Shown one piece after another: positions 1 to 12,000 of a DNA stretch of 64,000 nucleotides. Made by a program: the position numbers and the translations under genes. The DNA is from Pomacea canaliculata (Eukaryota > Mollusca > Gastropoda > Architaenioglossa > Ampullariidae), in the NCBI RefSeq assembly GCF_003073045.1, contig NC_037603.1, positions 18,544,192-18,608,191 of the forward strand, given 5' to 3'. The notes below the pieces were generated by a model. It was not told the DNA's origin. It made no database searches and saw only the letters and a program-made list of their open reading frames with translations. How positions within the stretch are numbered: the first letter of the stretch is position 1; every line of letters starts with the position of its first letter.

Positions 1-29
1 CAAGTTCCTCTGGTCTGCTTGATCAATAG

Positions 30-3000
30 GTCTTGAAGCACAGCTACTTGCAGTTGTGGTGGGTAAGGAACGACCAGATCTTGAGGAAATGAAGGACAGT
101 TTGGTACGTGGCATTGCAGCAGGCAGGAAGAAGCTAAAGGATCTTGAAAATGAAATCCTTAGGTTAGTTTTAAAAAAATTGAATTGATGTACCTGAATTA
201 CCAAAAAGATTTTTTGAAGATATAATCAGTATGTCATGCCTCCCCTCCTCCTGTCATCCAGCCTCAGCAATTACTGCCCTGTATGTATGTGATATGTATG
301 TAGGCTGCACAATGGTCTTTCACAATGATTCTTAGGATACAGTATGAATAAAACCCACATCAGACCAGGTTTGTGATGCTACAGCTCTGGAATGTAGATG
401 ACTAAAAACAAAAGAATATTGAATGACAGGCATTGTATGGAACTGGGAAGTTTTAGGGCACTTGAATGCAGTGTGAGTCCATATACGAAAATCAAAGGAG
501 TGAAGAGGGACTTTGGTTGACAGGCATTCAGTTAAAGCAGGTAGATAGCCTGCAGTATGGTTACACTTTTCAGCTATGCTTTCAGGAGGTAAATTATCCA
601 CAACTACTGGAGTTGTTGACACTAAGATACAGCATCAGAGTATAAATAAATCAACAAAAATGCATCACATGATAACAATGTTCAAAAACATCGCTGTTTT
701 CCATTTCTGCATTCATGCTCAGAATGTTAGGAAATGTTTTACTTGGAATCCAAAGACCCTGTCTGTCCATGACATGTAAGCAGACATCTCCCTTGAGAAA
801 GAGTTTGTGACATGCCTCCCTCCTTTCCTGCAACCTAGAGCACTGTGTGACCTAGGAAACTTTCTGTTGTTGTTATGACAGTTGATTTGACTTTCTTACA
901 TGAGAAGTGCAGAGGCTAAAGACCGCAAAGTGAGATAATATAATTCATGTAAGCAGTTTTCACCTTGTTTTCAAGATGAATGTATTCCTACGGGCCATAA
1001 TTCAATTCAAGTCTTCCTTTTTTTCATAATTGATGTGCACAGAATTATCCCAGCTTTCCATCTTAGTAAAGCACCACAACAGAAGTCACCACTGAGCAAA
1101 TTTCAAATGCTCCAAACAGTATGATCATTAATATAATAGACATCACTGCTAAGCAAACTCCAAATACCACAAACAGTGACAAAATCAGAGACTGGCAATA
1201 ATCTACCAGAATATTACAAAAATACTATTTATTATTTATTTTGTAAAATACGCCACTTTAAAAGGATGGCACAATATAGAAATTGCCAATGAAGATAGCA
1301 ACATAATTTGTAAAAGTAGATAATAATACTTTGAACAAATTGGTGACAAAATAATATTCCTTGTGATGTATTGTTTTCAAAAAGCAAGGAGTGGGAAGTA
1401 GTGATTTTGAAGATTTTATTCAATAAGCACCACTTTCTTTGGCTTTGTTCTTTGAAAGACTCCTGAATGAAACCAAGGGATCCCTCTTGGAAGATGAAAC
1501 TTTACTAAATACTCTGGAGACATCCAAAGTTACTTCACATGATGTTGGTGAGCAGCTGGCAACAGCAGAGACAACTGAAGTGAAAATTGATGCAGCACGT
1601 GAGGTTTGTAGCATTCCTAGATTTCAAAGAATGCATTAAATAACAGACTCAATTGTTCAAACAGTTCTTCCTCAAATCATGTAAAGAAAATGACTATTTT
1701 TTCTGAATCAAGATGAAAAGTAATTTTAATAATAATAATAATAACACATAACTATAACAGATCTCTTGTAAAATGCATTTCCTGCATCCATGGATCTGAA
1801 TGTGCTCCAGTATGGTGCAGGCTATGCAACACACAACTGCATGCATGTATGGAGCTCCCTTTTCCCCACTTCCCATCCCAACACACAGAGCTGCTAAAAG
1901 ATATCCCATGTGTTGTAAATTCCTAAGAAAAGTTACAAATCGTATTATGTAGGTCCTTTGAAAGGATTGACTTGATGGAAGAATATTATACAATATTTAT
2001 TGATTTTAAAAAATGATATAAACACATCATGAAGGTCTTCTGCAGTTTATCAGCTTCTGTGGCATCAATAAGTGGCATCAATTACTGTTTCAAATGCAGT
2101 TTGATTGGGAAAAGTGAGATAGTGATAGGAGATAAAAGATGCACAATAGAAGAGGCTGCATGCCCTTTAAACAGCTGGATCGTTAAAAAAAAATGTCTGT
2201 TTTTTTCTGAAGGGCTACAGGGACAGTTCCAAGCGTTCTGCCATCCTGTTCTTTGTGCTGAATGACATGGGCCACATTGATCCCATGTATCAGTTCTCCT
2301 TGGATGCGTATATTGATCTCTTCATTCTTTCAATTGACAAAAGTCCAAAAAGTTCAGATTTGGAGGAGCGTATTGCTCAGTTGAATGAATATCACACCTA
2401 TGCTGTCTACAGGTACAGTGCCATTACTACCAGATACTTTAAGCAAAAACATTGTGTTAAATTTACTGTCTTGATGGAACATGTCAAAATTTATTCAACC
2501 TAATAATTGTAAAGAGTTAGCTGCTTATTATAAACTCTGTTTGGTTAAGTTTAAAATTTGAAGAACATGGATGATGCCACAGAAAATGTCTTCAGCTTCA
2601 TGGTATCAAAAAAAAAAAAAGACACAAACAAAGTAGTTTCTTGACAGTGAATATCATGTTCCAGTTGTACAGTTAGTACAACATCCCTCTTCAGAAGGGA
2701 GCCCTCGGGAAGCCAGCTCGCCGACCCATCTTCTCACGGCCAAGGCAAAAACCAGGATAGGGACCTGGAACATCAGAACCCTATACGAGAGAATAAACAA
2801 AGCCAGGCTTGCATTCCACACCCTACGACCTATCTGGAACTCCAAGGCTTTATATTTACACACCAAGATCCGCATCTTCAATACAAATCTAAAGTCAGTC
2901 CTTCTGTATGGATCTGAGACATGGTGTGTGACAAATGCCATCACCAACAAGATACAGTGGAACCTCGGTTAACGAACTTAATCCGTTCTGGAAAGCTGTT

Positions 3001-6000
3001 CGTTATCCGAAATGTTCGTTATCCGAAACAATTTTTTCCATAAGAAATAAAGGAAATAGATTTAATTGGTTCCCAGCCCCTGTTGACTCGCTAATATTTG
3101 AAAGTTACAGGCTATATAGGTAGGTTTTAATGAGAACAGTTATAATGCAATATAAATGGAGTTAAATAAACATAAAAACATTAACGAAAGCATTTAAACA
3201 TCAGAAAACTTGGCGTGGTTGGAAGCAGGTGTGGGGAGGTAGGGGTGGAATTACTGATTCCCCCTCCATGAACACGTGACATTGTAAAATCGGGGTGACT
3301 TCCCTTTTCTGTAGCTTTGAGGTTAAAGGAAAAAATTTGTCCAGTGTCTGTTCTTTCTGCCTTTTTTGTAAAATTTTTCGGTAATACGACATCACAGATC
3401 CGACAGACGCATGCCACCTTCATACTTTGAAATCATTTCCTTTTTCAATTCAATTGTTGGCCGCTTCCTTGTCATTACCTCACTACTATTAATTGCTCTT
3501 AATCTTCTTTGGAGCCATTATTGTGGATTATCTTATTAAAATAAAGCACAAAAATCACTAAATAAGAAAGATGCGCATAGATAAGGAACGACCGATCGTA
3601 ACTGTGTCTCAAGCGCGAATGATGACACGCTGGTCGGTCACGTGGGGTTCACGTGGCTGTTCGTTATCCGAAATTTTGTTCGCTATCCGAGACAAATTTT
3701 TGACGAAATTTTTGTTCGTTAACCGAAATATTCGCTATCCGAGGCGTTCGCTAACCGAGGTTCCACTGTACAGACATTCGTCAACAGATGTCTGCACCAC
3801 ATCCTTTACATCAGATGGCCCAAGAAGATCTCCAGTACAGACCTGTGGGAGAGAACCAACCAAAAACCTGCCAGCCAAGACATCAAGAAGCGGAAGTGGG
3901 GCTTGATTGGTCACACCTTACAAAAGTCCGTCAACAATTTAACAAGACAGGCTCTGGGCTGGAACTCACAGGGGAGGCGCAGGGTTTGGAGACCAAGACA
4001 GATGTGGAGGAGATCAGTCCACAGAGAGGCAGAGGCAGCTGGCATGACATGGTCCCAACTGGAAAGGGACGCCCAGAACCCGGTCCGATGGCGGGGTGTG
4101 GTTGGGGCCCTATGCTCCACTGGGGGCAAATAGGAACAAGTAGAAGAAGAATATCATGTTCTGCCTCTCATGATACCTTCAAGAATGGGGCTTCTTTTGT
4201 ACTACCAATTTCATGTATAATGCATAAAAATTCTTTGCATGCTAAGGATTGACAGTAGGGCTGGATATTTGCATTTCAGATACACATGCAGAGCGCTTTT
4301 TGAAAAACACAAACTCCTATTCTCATTCCACATGTGTGCTAAAGTCCTAGAGTCTGGTGGCAAGCTCTGTATGGATGAGTACACCTTCTTTCTTCGTGGA
4401 GGCGTGGTATGTAATGATTTTTTTGCCACCTAACAAACTTGTAAAAAGTAACAAATGATGGAAAATGTCCAAGAACAAATAGACAAATGGCATTGGCTTT
4501 AATAAAGTAACCAAACTCCTATAAAACATAAGCATTATGAAGTAGTAGAACTCTCTGTTTATAAATGAGATATGTAAAGAGGGAGAAGGGCTCTTATCCT
4601 GATAGCTCTTTGGTCACTGAACTGAAAGTGGCTCACCTTTCTTGGGTTTAAAATGTTGAAGATATTTACTGCTGAGTCAGTGTCAAGAGTTTTCCAGTTG
4701 CTGGCCATGCTAGAACCTTGAGCACAACCTTTTGTTGAAGTAGCATATAGTTATTGTGAACAAAGTACTCAAATTATTGTTCTGGCATTGAGAATTAAAA
4801 GACAATGAAATCGAAGGAGAAATGACTTGAGGAAGGGGGGAGGAGAAAAATAAAACAAATAACTTGTCTATGGAAGAAGAATAATTCTTTTACATGTGCA
4901 TCATTGTGCAGAATTTGTGATGGGCAGGTTCTTGATCGAGACAATCAGATGGATAATCCTTGCTCATGGCTGTCAGATCTGGCTTGGGACAACATCACTG
5001 AACTGGATAAACTGACCAACTTCCATGACATCATTACTTCCTTTGAGCAGTATGGCAGGGAATGGTATGAGTGGTTTACATCTGACAATCCCGAGACTGC
5101 TTTCCTTCCTGGTTAGTCTCTTCCTACTAATTTGACTTGAAAGATGACTCCATCACACTTTTTTTGGTCTTTATCCATCTTTCCATATCACATATTCCTT
5201 TTCTGGTCATACTTCTTTAGAATGAAATATATTCTGGTAGGGCTGTGGGCTATCAATATCTGAAAGGTGGTGTGACCCATGGGTCATTCAGAGAAGTACA
5301 CTGACAACACCCTGCATAACCAGGTGAAAAATGCTATGGAAATTTTGTCTAAGGATGCAGTTTTAAAAAAGAAGACTATATAAAAGATTCTGAAAGAGGG
5401 CAGTATGAGAAAATGATGGGTGGTCATAAAACAAGACAGTACACATCAGGTGTTCAGACTACTCTTACTGTCTGAAAGGCATCACACCTATAGCACCCTC
5501 TGGCATCTTGACACTGTATAAATAGTTGAAATCAACCCATTCTTTCTTGTTACTTTAGTCCCTAGTGTCTTTTTTAGGGTAGGCCTCCAGCAAGCAAGTG
5601 AAGAAGAAGAGACAGAGGCATTGATGATTTTAAATGGAGTTATTTTGTGCCATTTGTTTTGTCCAACTGGAGAGTCAAGTGGAGGGAGTTGATATTTTAT
5701 ATTGCATCAACAGTTAAGGCTATATCAATACAAAGCAGCCCTAAGATGAGATTTGAACTGTGATCCTTGCTTTGTTGGTGGTAGGTTCTTAACAGTGTCA
5801 CCTCTTGAGCATCAGCAGCAGCAGTGTCTGGGTATATTTTAGTATTTAAAGCATATTTATTCAAATAATATTTTGCTGAATTCCAAAGTGACTGAACAAA
5901 TTAACTACCGAAAAAAAATTTACCAGTTCTGCCAAGCATGCACCACTAACTCCTTGTCCCTTTGTGATCCACTTACTGTTACTTAATGTCAACATAATGA

Positions 6001-9000
6001 GAAGACACTTTATTTATATCCTCTTCCCCCCACCAGTTTATGATAAAGAAAAATGCTGTCTGTATGTGAAAATAAGCTTTTAGAAAGGAAGCTGTAACTA
6101 GGAATGCTCCCTTTGACATTTTCCAACATGATTAAGATGATTTGTGTACACATATGAACAAAGCTGAACAAGATTGATGAAAACAAGGATTCTGTTGTTC
6201 ATGCCCCCTGTTGACATAGCTGTTTCCCTTTTACCCCAAATCACATACAAAAGAATCTTACCTGTCATATAAAGAACTTTAACTCTTTGAGTCTGGGCTG
6301 GACATATTAGCAACCTCAGCATCTGTCAAGATCAGGGCGTCCACCTGTGTCTGTCATAGTCGATAAGTTTATAAGTTTTACTACAAAACTATGTTAACAT
6401 AAAGGGACAAAATCTAATCAGTTATCTAGGTGAATCACATTTGAAAAGAACTATATCCCTTAACATAGGAACAGGAAGCCTATTTCTGACACTAAAGTTC
6501 TTCATCATCATAAGTTATGTTTATTCCATACATGTTTATTCATATATCAACTGAAAACAGACAGAACTAAACATTGCAGCATGTAAACCTGAATAAACAT
6601 CTTTTTGGAAAAACAATTTGATATACCTAATTTCCTTTGGATTCACAAGAAAAGACAATTTTATATGACATAGAAATCTGTTTTGTTCTTTTCTGCAGGT
6701 GAATGGGAGAATAGCTGTAATGAACTACAGCGCATGCTTTTGGTACGGTCTCTGAGACCTGACCGAGTGTCCTTCTGTGTCACATCCTTTATTGTGAACA
6801 ACATGGGCGTCAAGTTCACAGAGCCACCAGTTCTCAACATGCAGCAGGTGCTGGAGGACTCCACTTGTAAAACGCCTCTCATCTTTGTTCTCTCTCCTGG
6901 CGTTGTGAGTATGCCTCTAGTGCAAGAATTACAGTTTGATGCATAACTTCACAATAAATAAAAAGTAGGAGCAAAAACAATATTTTTCTTATAGGGCACT
7001 TACCATAGTAGCCTAACCACAAGTACTAAGATTGACAACCATTTTCGTGGGGAAGTTACCCAGGAGTGGCAAGATGTCAAATGGCTTGTGCAAAAGTATG
7101 TGTACATCCACCACAAGTCTAAACTAAAGACAAGCGTAATTTGTATAGATTTAAAAGCGAAGAAAATATTTATCTGTGGAAGATTGAGCATAAATGATTT
7201 TGTAATGCTCTTGAAGATTATTACCAGCATATGATTTAGCCCACTGTCATGTGGTGATAGTTTTTGTCGGAGAGGGGCCTTTGCTAAGGAGAAATGGGGT
7301 GGGTTGTATGTGCACCAGTTGTGACAGAATAGTAAGTGCATTGGCTTATTGCCTGTAGGAGTATATTCACCTTGAAGCTGATGTAAAGATCATTATGTTG
7401 TATTATTATGCTTTGTGTGGTTGTTTCTTAGCCTTAGCATTTGTCCCCTTGGGTCCGTGTCAGGGGTGAATACCCAGCCTCTCTCTGGCTGGGCGACTAA
7501 GCTGGCCCACCCTTTTTTTCTTATGCTTTTCTTTCTTCTCCCTTACCTGGCCCTTTCATCTATACTCTTCTCCTAATCAAACATCTCGCTGTCATACTAC
7601 AGTTTTATTCTTCCTATCCTATCTACACTGACCTTTCTCCTGTCTTGTTTCCCATCATACCTTTCTTTTGATGTCTTTTTTTCTCTGCGGCCTCCTTTAG
7701 GCCCCCTGCATTTGCCATGCAGGGCGAGCCGTGTCTGGGGAGGATGGGATCCTAGAGGTTGAGGTCCCTGATGGGTTGTGGCCCATCATACTAACACACC
7801 TCTTTGGCCTGGACTTCTATACAGGGGGTTGGTGTGGCCCACACCAATCAATTGGCTGGTCATGTATTTCCCTAGCTTTACTAGAAGGCTGCAGGAAGAC
7901 CAGAGTATATTCCTTGTGTATCCTTGGTGCGACCCTGCTGGAAATGCCCTAAGTGGAACCACTCGGTCGCATCCACTTGTTGGACTCCGTGGTGGGTGGG
8001 GAGCTTAAGGAACAAACTGAATCCTTTATATCATGGCACCAAAAAACAAAACCCTCCAAAACCAAACAAACCTAGGAAAACGCATCAGAAAAGGTATGTT
8101 TCCAAACCCATCTATTTCTGTCAATGGCATGGTACTGAAAGTCCAGGTCCAGGAAGTAAAATTCCTTAGGGTCATCTTTGACCGTAAACTGTCATTTCTC
8201 TCTCATATCAAATTTCTGTGCCTTTCTCATCACAAGGCCTTGGACATTCTCAGAATAGTTGGCCAGGTCAGCTGGGGTCTGACCACATAGTCCTGCTTCA
8301 TCTGTATCGTGCCCTGGTCCGCTCCAAGCTAGACTATGGATCCATCATCTATGGCTCTGCTCGAGAGTCCTACCTCAAAATTCTCAATCCTATTCACCAA
8401 TCAAGGGCTTTGAATCTGTTAGGGTGCCTTCCACACTTTTCCAGGGCTCCCATGAGCCTAAAGCCGCCCTTGAAAGCAGACATAATTAAAGCCAATGAAG
8501 ACTGATCTAAACAATCTTTGTTCAGGATCCGACTGCAGGTCTTATGCAGCTTTCACAAGCAAAGGGATTTGGTGAGCGCTTTTCTGCTCTATCCCTTGGA
8601 CAAGGTCAGACTCCTGTTGCCACACGCCTCCTGAGAGACGGTGTTAGAGATGTAAGTATTTAGTCACCAAAACTGTGCCTGTAATTTGCATTTTTAAAAA
8701 ATGTATGTCTTTGAAGAAAACAAGGACCAGTTTCATCAAATGTTATCCATTTTGTGAACAGATGCATATATGGTGGGTAACTCTTTTTTTCCTGTTTCAT
8801 TTTGTTTTTTCATTTTGTTTAGTTTGGTGACTAGATTAGTGCAGTGACTTCAGGGTGTAGAAAGTCAGATCTAGAAGTCACATCAAACATGTACTGTGTA
8901 CCACATGGATGTATTTATGAGACTAAAGATTGGAATAGCTTGTATTGAATTCTGATGCATCAGGGCAAGTGGGTGTTTTTGGCCAACTGCCACCTGTCTT

Positions 9001-12000
9001 TGAGCTGGATGCCAGCCTTAGACAAACTGGTGGGTCAGCTGCAAGTGCAGGCTCCACACCCTGATTTTCGGTTGTGGCTCAGCTCTTCCCCCAGTCCAGA
9101 CTTTCCTATCTCCATCCTCCAGCAGGCCATCAAAATGACCACTGAACCACCCAAGGTGGAGTATGTGCTTGTTCACCCTCGTCTCATTGTTGATCAACAT
9201 CTTGTCCAGAATTGTTTAGTCCTTAGTGACAGGTGTGCTATAATTCTGGTTGACCATTACAGATACTATAGATGACCAAGCTCGATTAGAGTGAAAAGTG
9301 TATTGAATGATCTGTAACAATATCTTAGTGCATTCAATGTGATTGCCTTCATGCAGGTCTGTAATTGCTTTCATTTGTATTAAATCATTAACAGGCCTTC
9401 TTAGCCCTCAAGATCTTTGTTCAGTTCATCACAGTTACTTGAGACATCATTGTTATGTGACAGGGCTTGAGAGCAAACATGAAGCGGCTGTACACCAAGA
9501 TATCTGAGACTAAGTTTTTGCAATGCAAAACTCGGGAAAAGTACATTCGTCTTCTTTATTGTCTTTGCTTCTTTCATTCTGTCCTTCTTGAGAGGAAGAA
9601 GTTTCTCATGCTTGGTTGGAACATTGGCTATGAATTCAACGACTCTGATTTTGAGGCAAGTCATAGCTTACACACTGCACATGTTCTACCAAAGTGGATT
9701 TATATTTTTGTAGTGTATGGTGAGTAATATATATCTTTGGTGAGTGTCATGATTTGTCTTGGATTTTTTTTCTTTGGAAGTACTGTCTGTGAAACAAATA
9801 GCAGTAAAATCTTCATCTGTCTGATATCTTTCACTTCCAAATAATTATCTCTCTTTTCAGATCCACAAATTTCCAATAGCTGTTTCATGGATTAGAAATT
9901 TGAACATCTTTAAATAAGTGTCATCTACATTTTATGATGGTTGAAAATCAGATAAAGCTGTATAGGGACTTTGCTTAACTACAAGGTCTTGCTTGAAATG
10001 TCACGTTCTAGATCTTTCCTTTCTGTCTTAGCAAATTGTGTGCTTAACATTTGTGAAATTCTGTTACTAGGTGTCTGAAAATCTACTTCAAATTTATCTG
10101 GATGCCTATGAAGAAACACCATGGGAATCATTGAGATACCTCATTGCAGGCATAAGCTATGGTGGTCATGTTACTGATGACTGGGACAGACGGCTGCTTA
10201 TGACGTACATGGGACAGTATTTTTGTGAAAGGGTTTTGGAAGTATCTTTATATCCGTGAGTTCTTTTGAATTTTGAGTAAAGATTAATCTAGGTGTGCAT
10301 GAAAGGATTGTTATTTCTAGGCACATCAACCAAGAAGTTGACAGTAGCCCGAAGAAAAAAGGTGTCTGCACTTTTGCATGCGCAGTAGTGGATCTGCCCA
10401 GTGTGACAGGAATTCACATCCACATTTGTTTTCAGCAGAATTGCTTCCTTTACATTTTCGGTTCTCAAGTGCCTTTAGTTTTTGACTTTTTATTGACATG
10501 GGGCAGATCAGGTGCTGCACATATACAGACAAATTAAGAAAAATGCTAACCATTTCATCTAATTTCGTCTTGATGAGCTTCATTGAAAGTGTAGAGGGAT
10601 GCAATTTGTGTTTGTAATGACCCTGTAATGATCGTGTAATGTACTGTTTCCCCAAATTTGGTTGAAAGCTTATGGCCCTACACTATTTCCTAAAATCTGG
10701 TTGAAAGCTCATGTCATACACTATTTTTTCAAATGTGGTTGAAAGTGCATATTTTATGCTATTTCCTCAAGTCTGGTTGAATACCGCACCCTTGTATTCT
10801 TGAGATGCATGCCTAGAAGCATTCCCATCCCAAAAAGCTCTTGTATTATATTATTTTCCAAAATCTGTTTGAATATTTCACTCACTAGTCAGTTCTTAAT
10901 CTTCATCTGTGCACTTAGTTCATGATTGCCATGGTGTTGCCTGCATTTGGATACTTATGTTTTTTGCATGGTTGACTTTCAGTCTGTTCTTTCATGTATA
11001 GCACATTCATGTGGAAAATGTGCTTTACAAATTCAATAAAATGTTAAATAAGGAAACCACATCTAAAAATATTTTTTTTAACTATTCCATTGTTGATCAT
11101 TTTAATTTTTGTTATGAGGAACTCTGTTTACAGATTATCCATTCTACCCACTTACTTCGTTCCAATTGATGGGCCATACAACATTTACCTTGATCATATC
11201 CACTTCCTGCCTGCAATAGATCACCCAGAGGCTTTTGGGCAGCATCCTAATGCTGACATCACATCTCAGATCCAGGAAGCAAAGTGTCTTTTTGACACCC
11301 TTTTGTCCCTGGCCCCACAGCAGACATCAGGAGGTGCTGGAGAAAGCCGTGAGGATAAGGTCTAGTCATTGTCATATGCATTACTAGTAGTACCAGCTGT
11401 GTTTATCAAGTAAGAGGGAAGATTGGGAGGATACAGGAAGATAAAAAGAAGTGTGGGAATGAGTTTCTGTTTTACAAACACCAAATGCTATCAGTAGCTG
11501 TGCCTATAAAGTGTCTAGAAACATTACATAACACAACTCATAATTTATTTATAGATATATTTGTAGTAATGGAAGAACATTTGTGTGTATAAAATTTAAT
11601 GGAGGTGTGTGTTACTTTAGGTCATAAAGAGATTGAAGGATAGGGTATAGATGAATATTGATGAAGAGCATGAATATTTCATAAAAAGCATATCTTCTTG
11701 ATTATTTCCATAAAAGAAATGAAATGTAGGATTTTATTGGCTATTAGAACACTTTTTTGAGAGATCTGCAGTGGTTGCTGCACATTGTAAAAGTGCAGAG
11801 ATAAATATGAGCCAGTATGGTTAGGTCATGTATGGTCAGTGTTGGATACTATCTGCAGGTGCTGGAACTGGCAGCTAACATCTTCAAACAGATCCCAGAG
11901 AACATAGACTTTGCTGCAACTGCCAAGCTTCTGTCCGTTGACCCCTGTCCACTAAACGTTGTGTTGCTCCAAGAGGTGATGTCTGAATGTTGCTGATTTA

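Noticed and set aside
3181..3423. Open frames inside the 2955-3768 element as a transposase
   Set aside because: Too short and without any DDE/DDD or helix-turn-helix motif.
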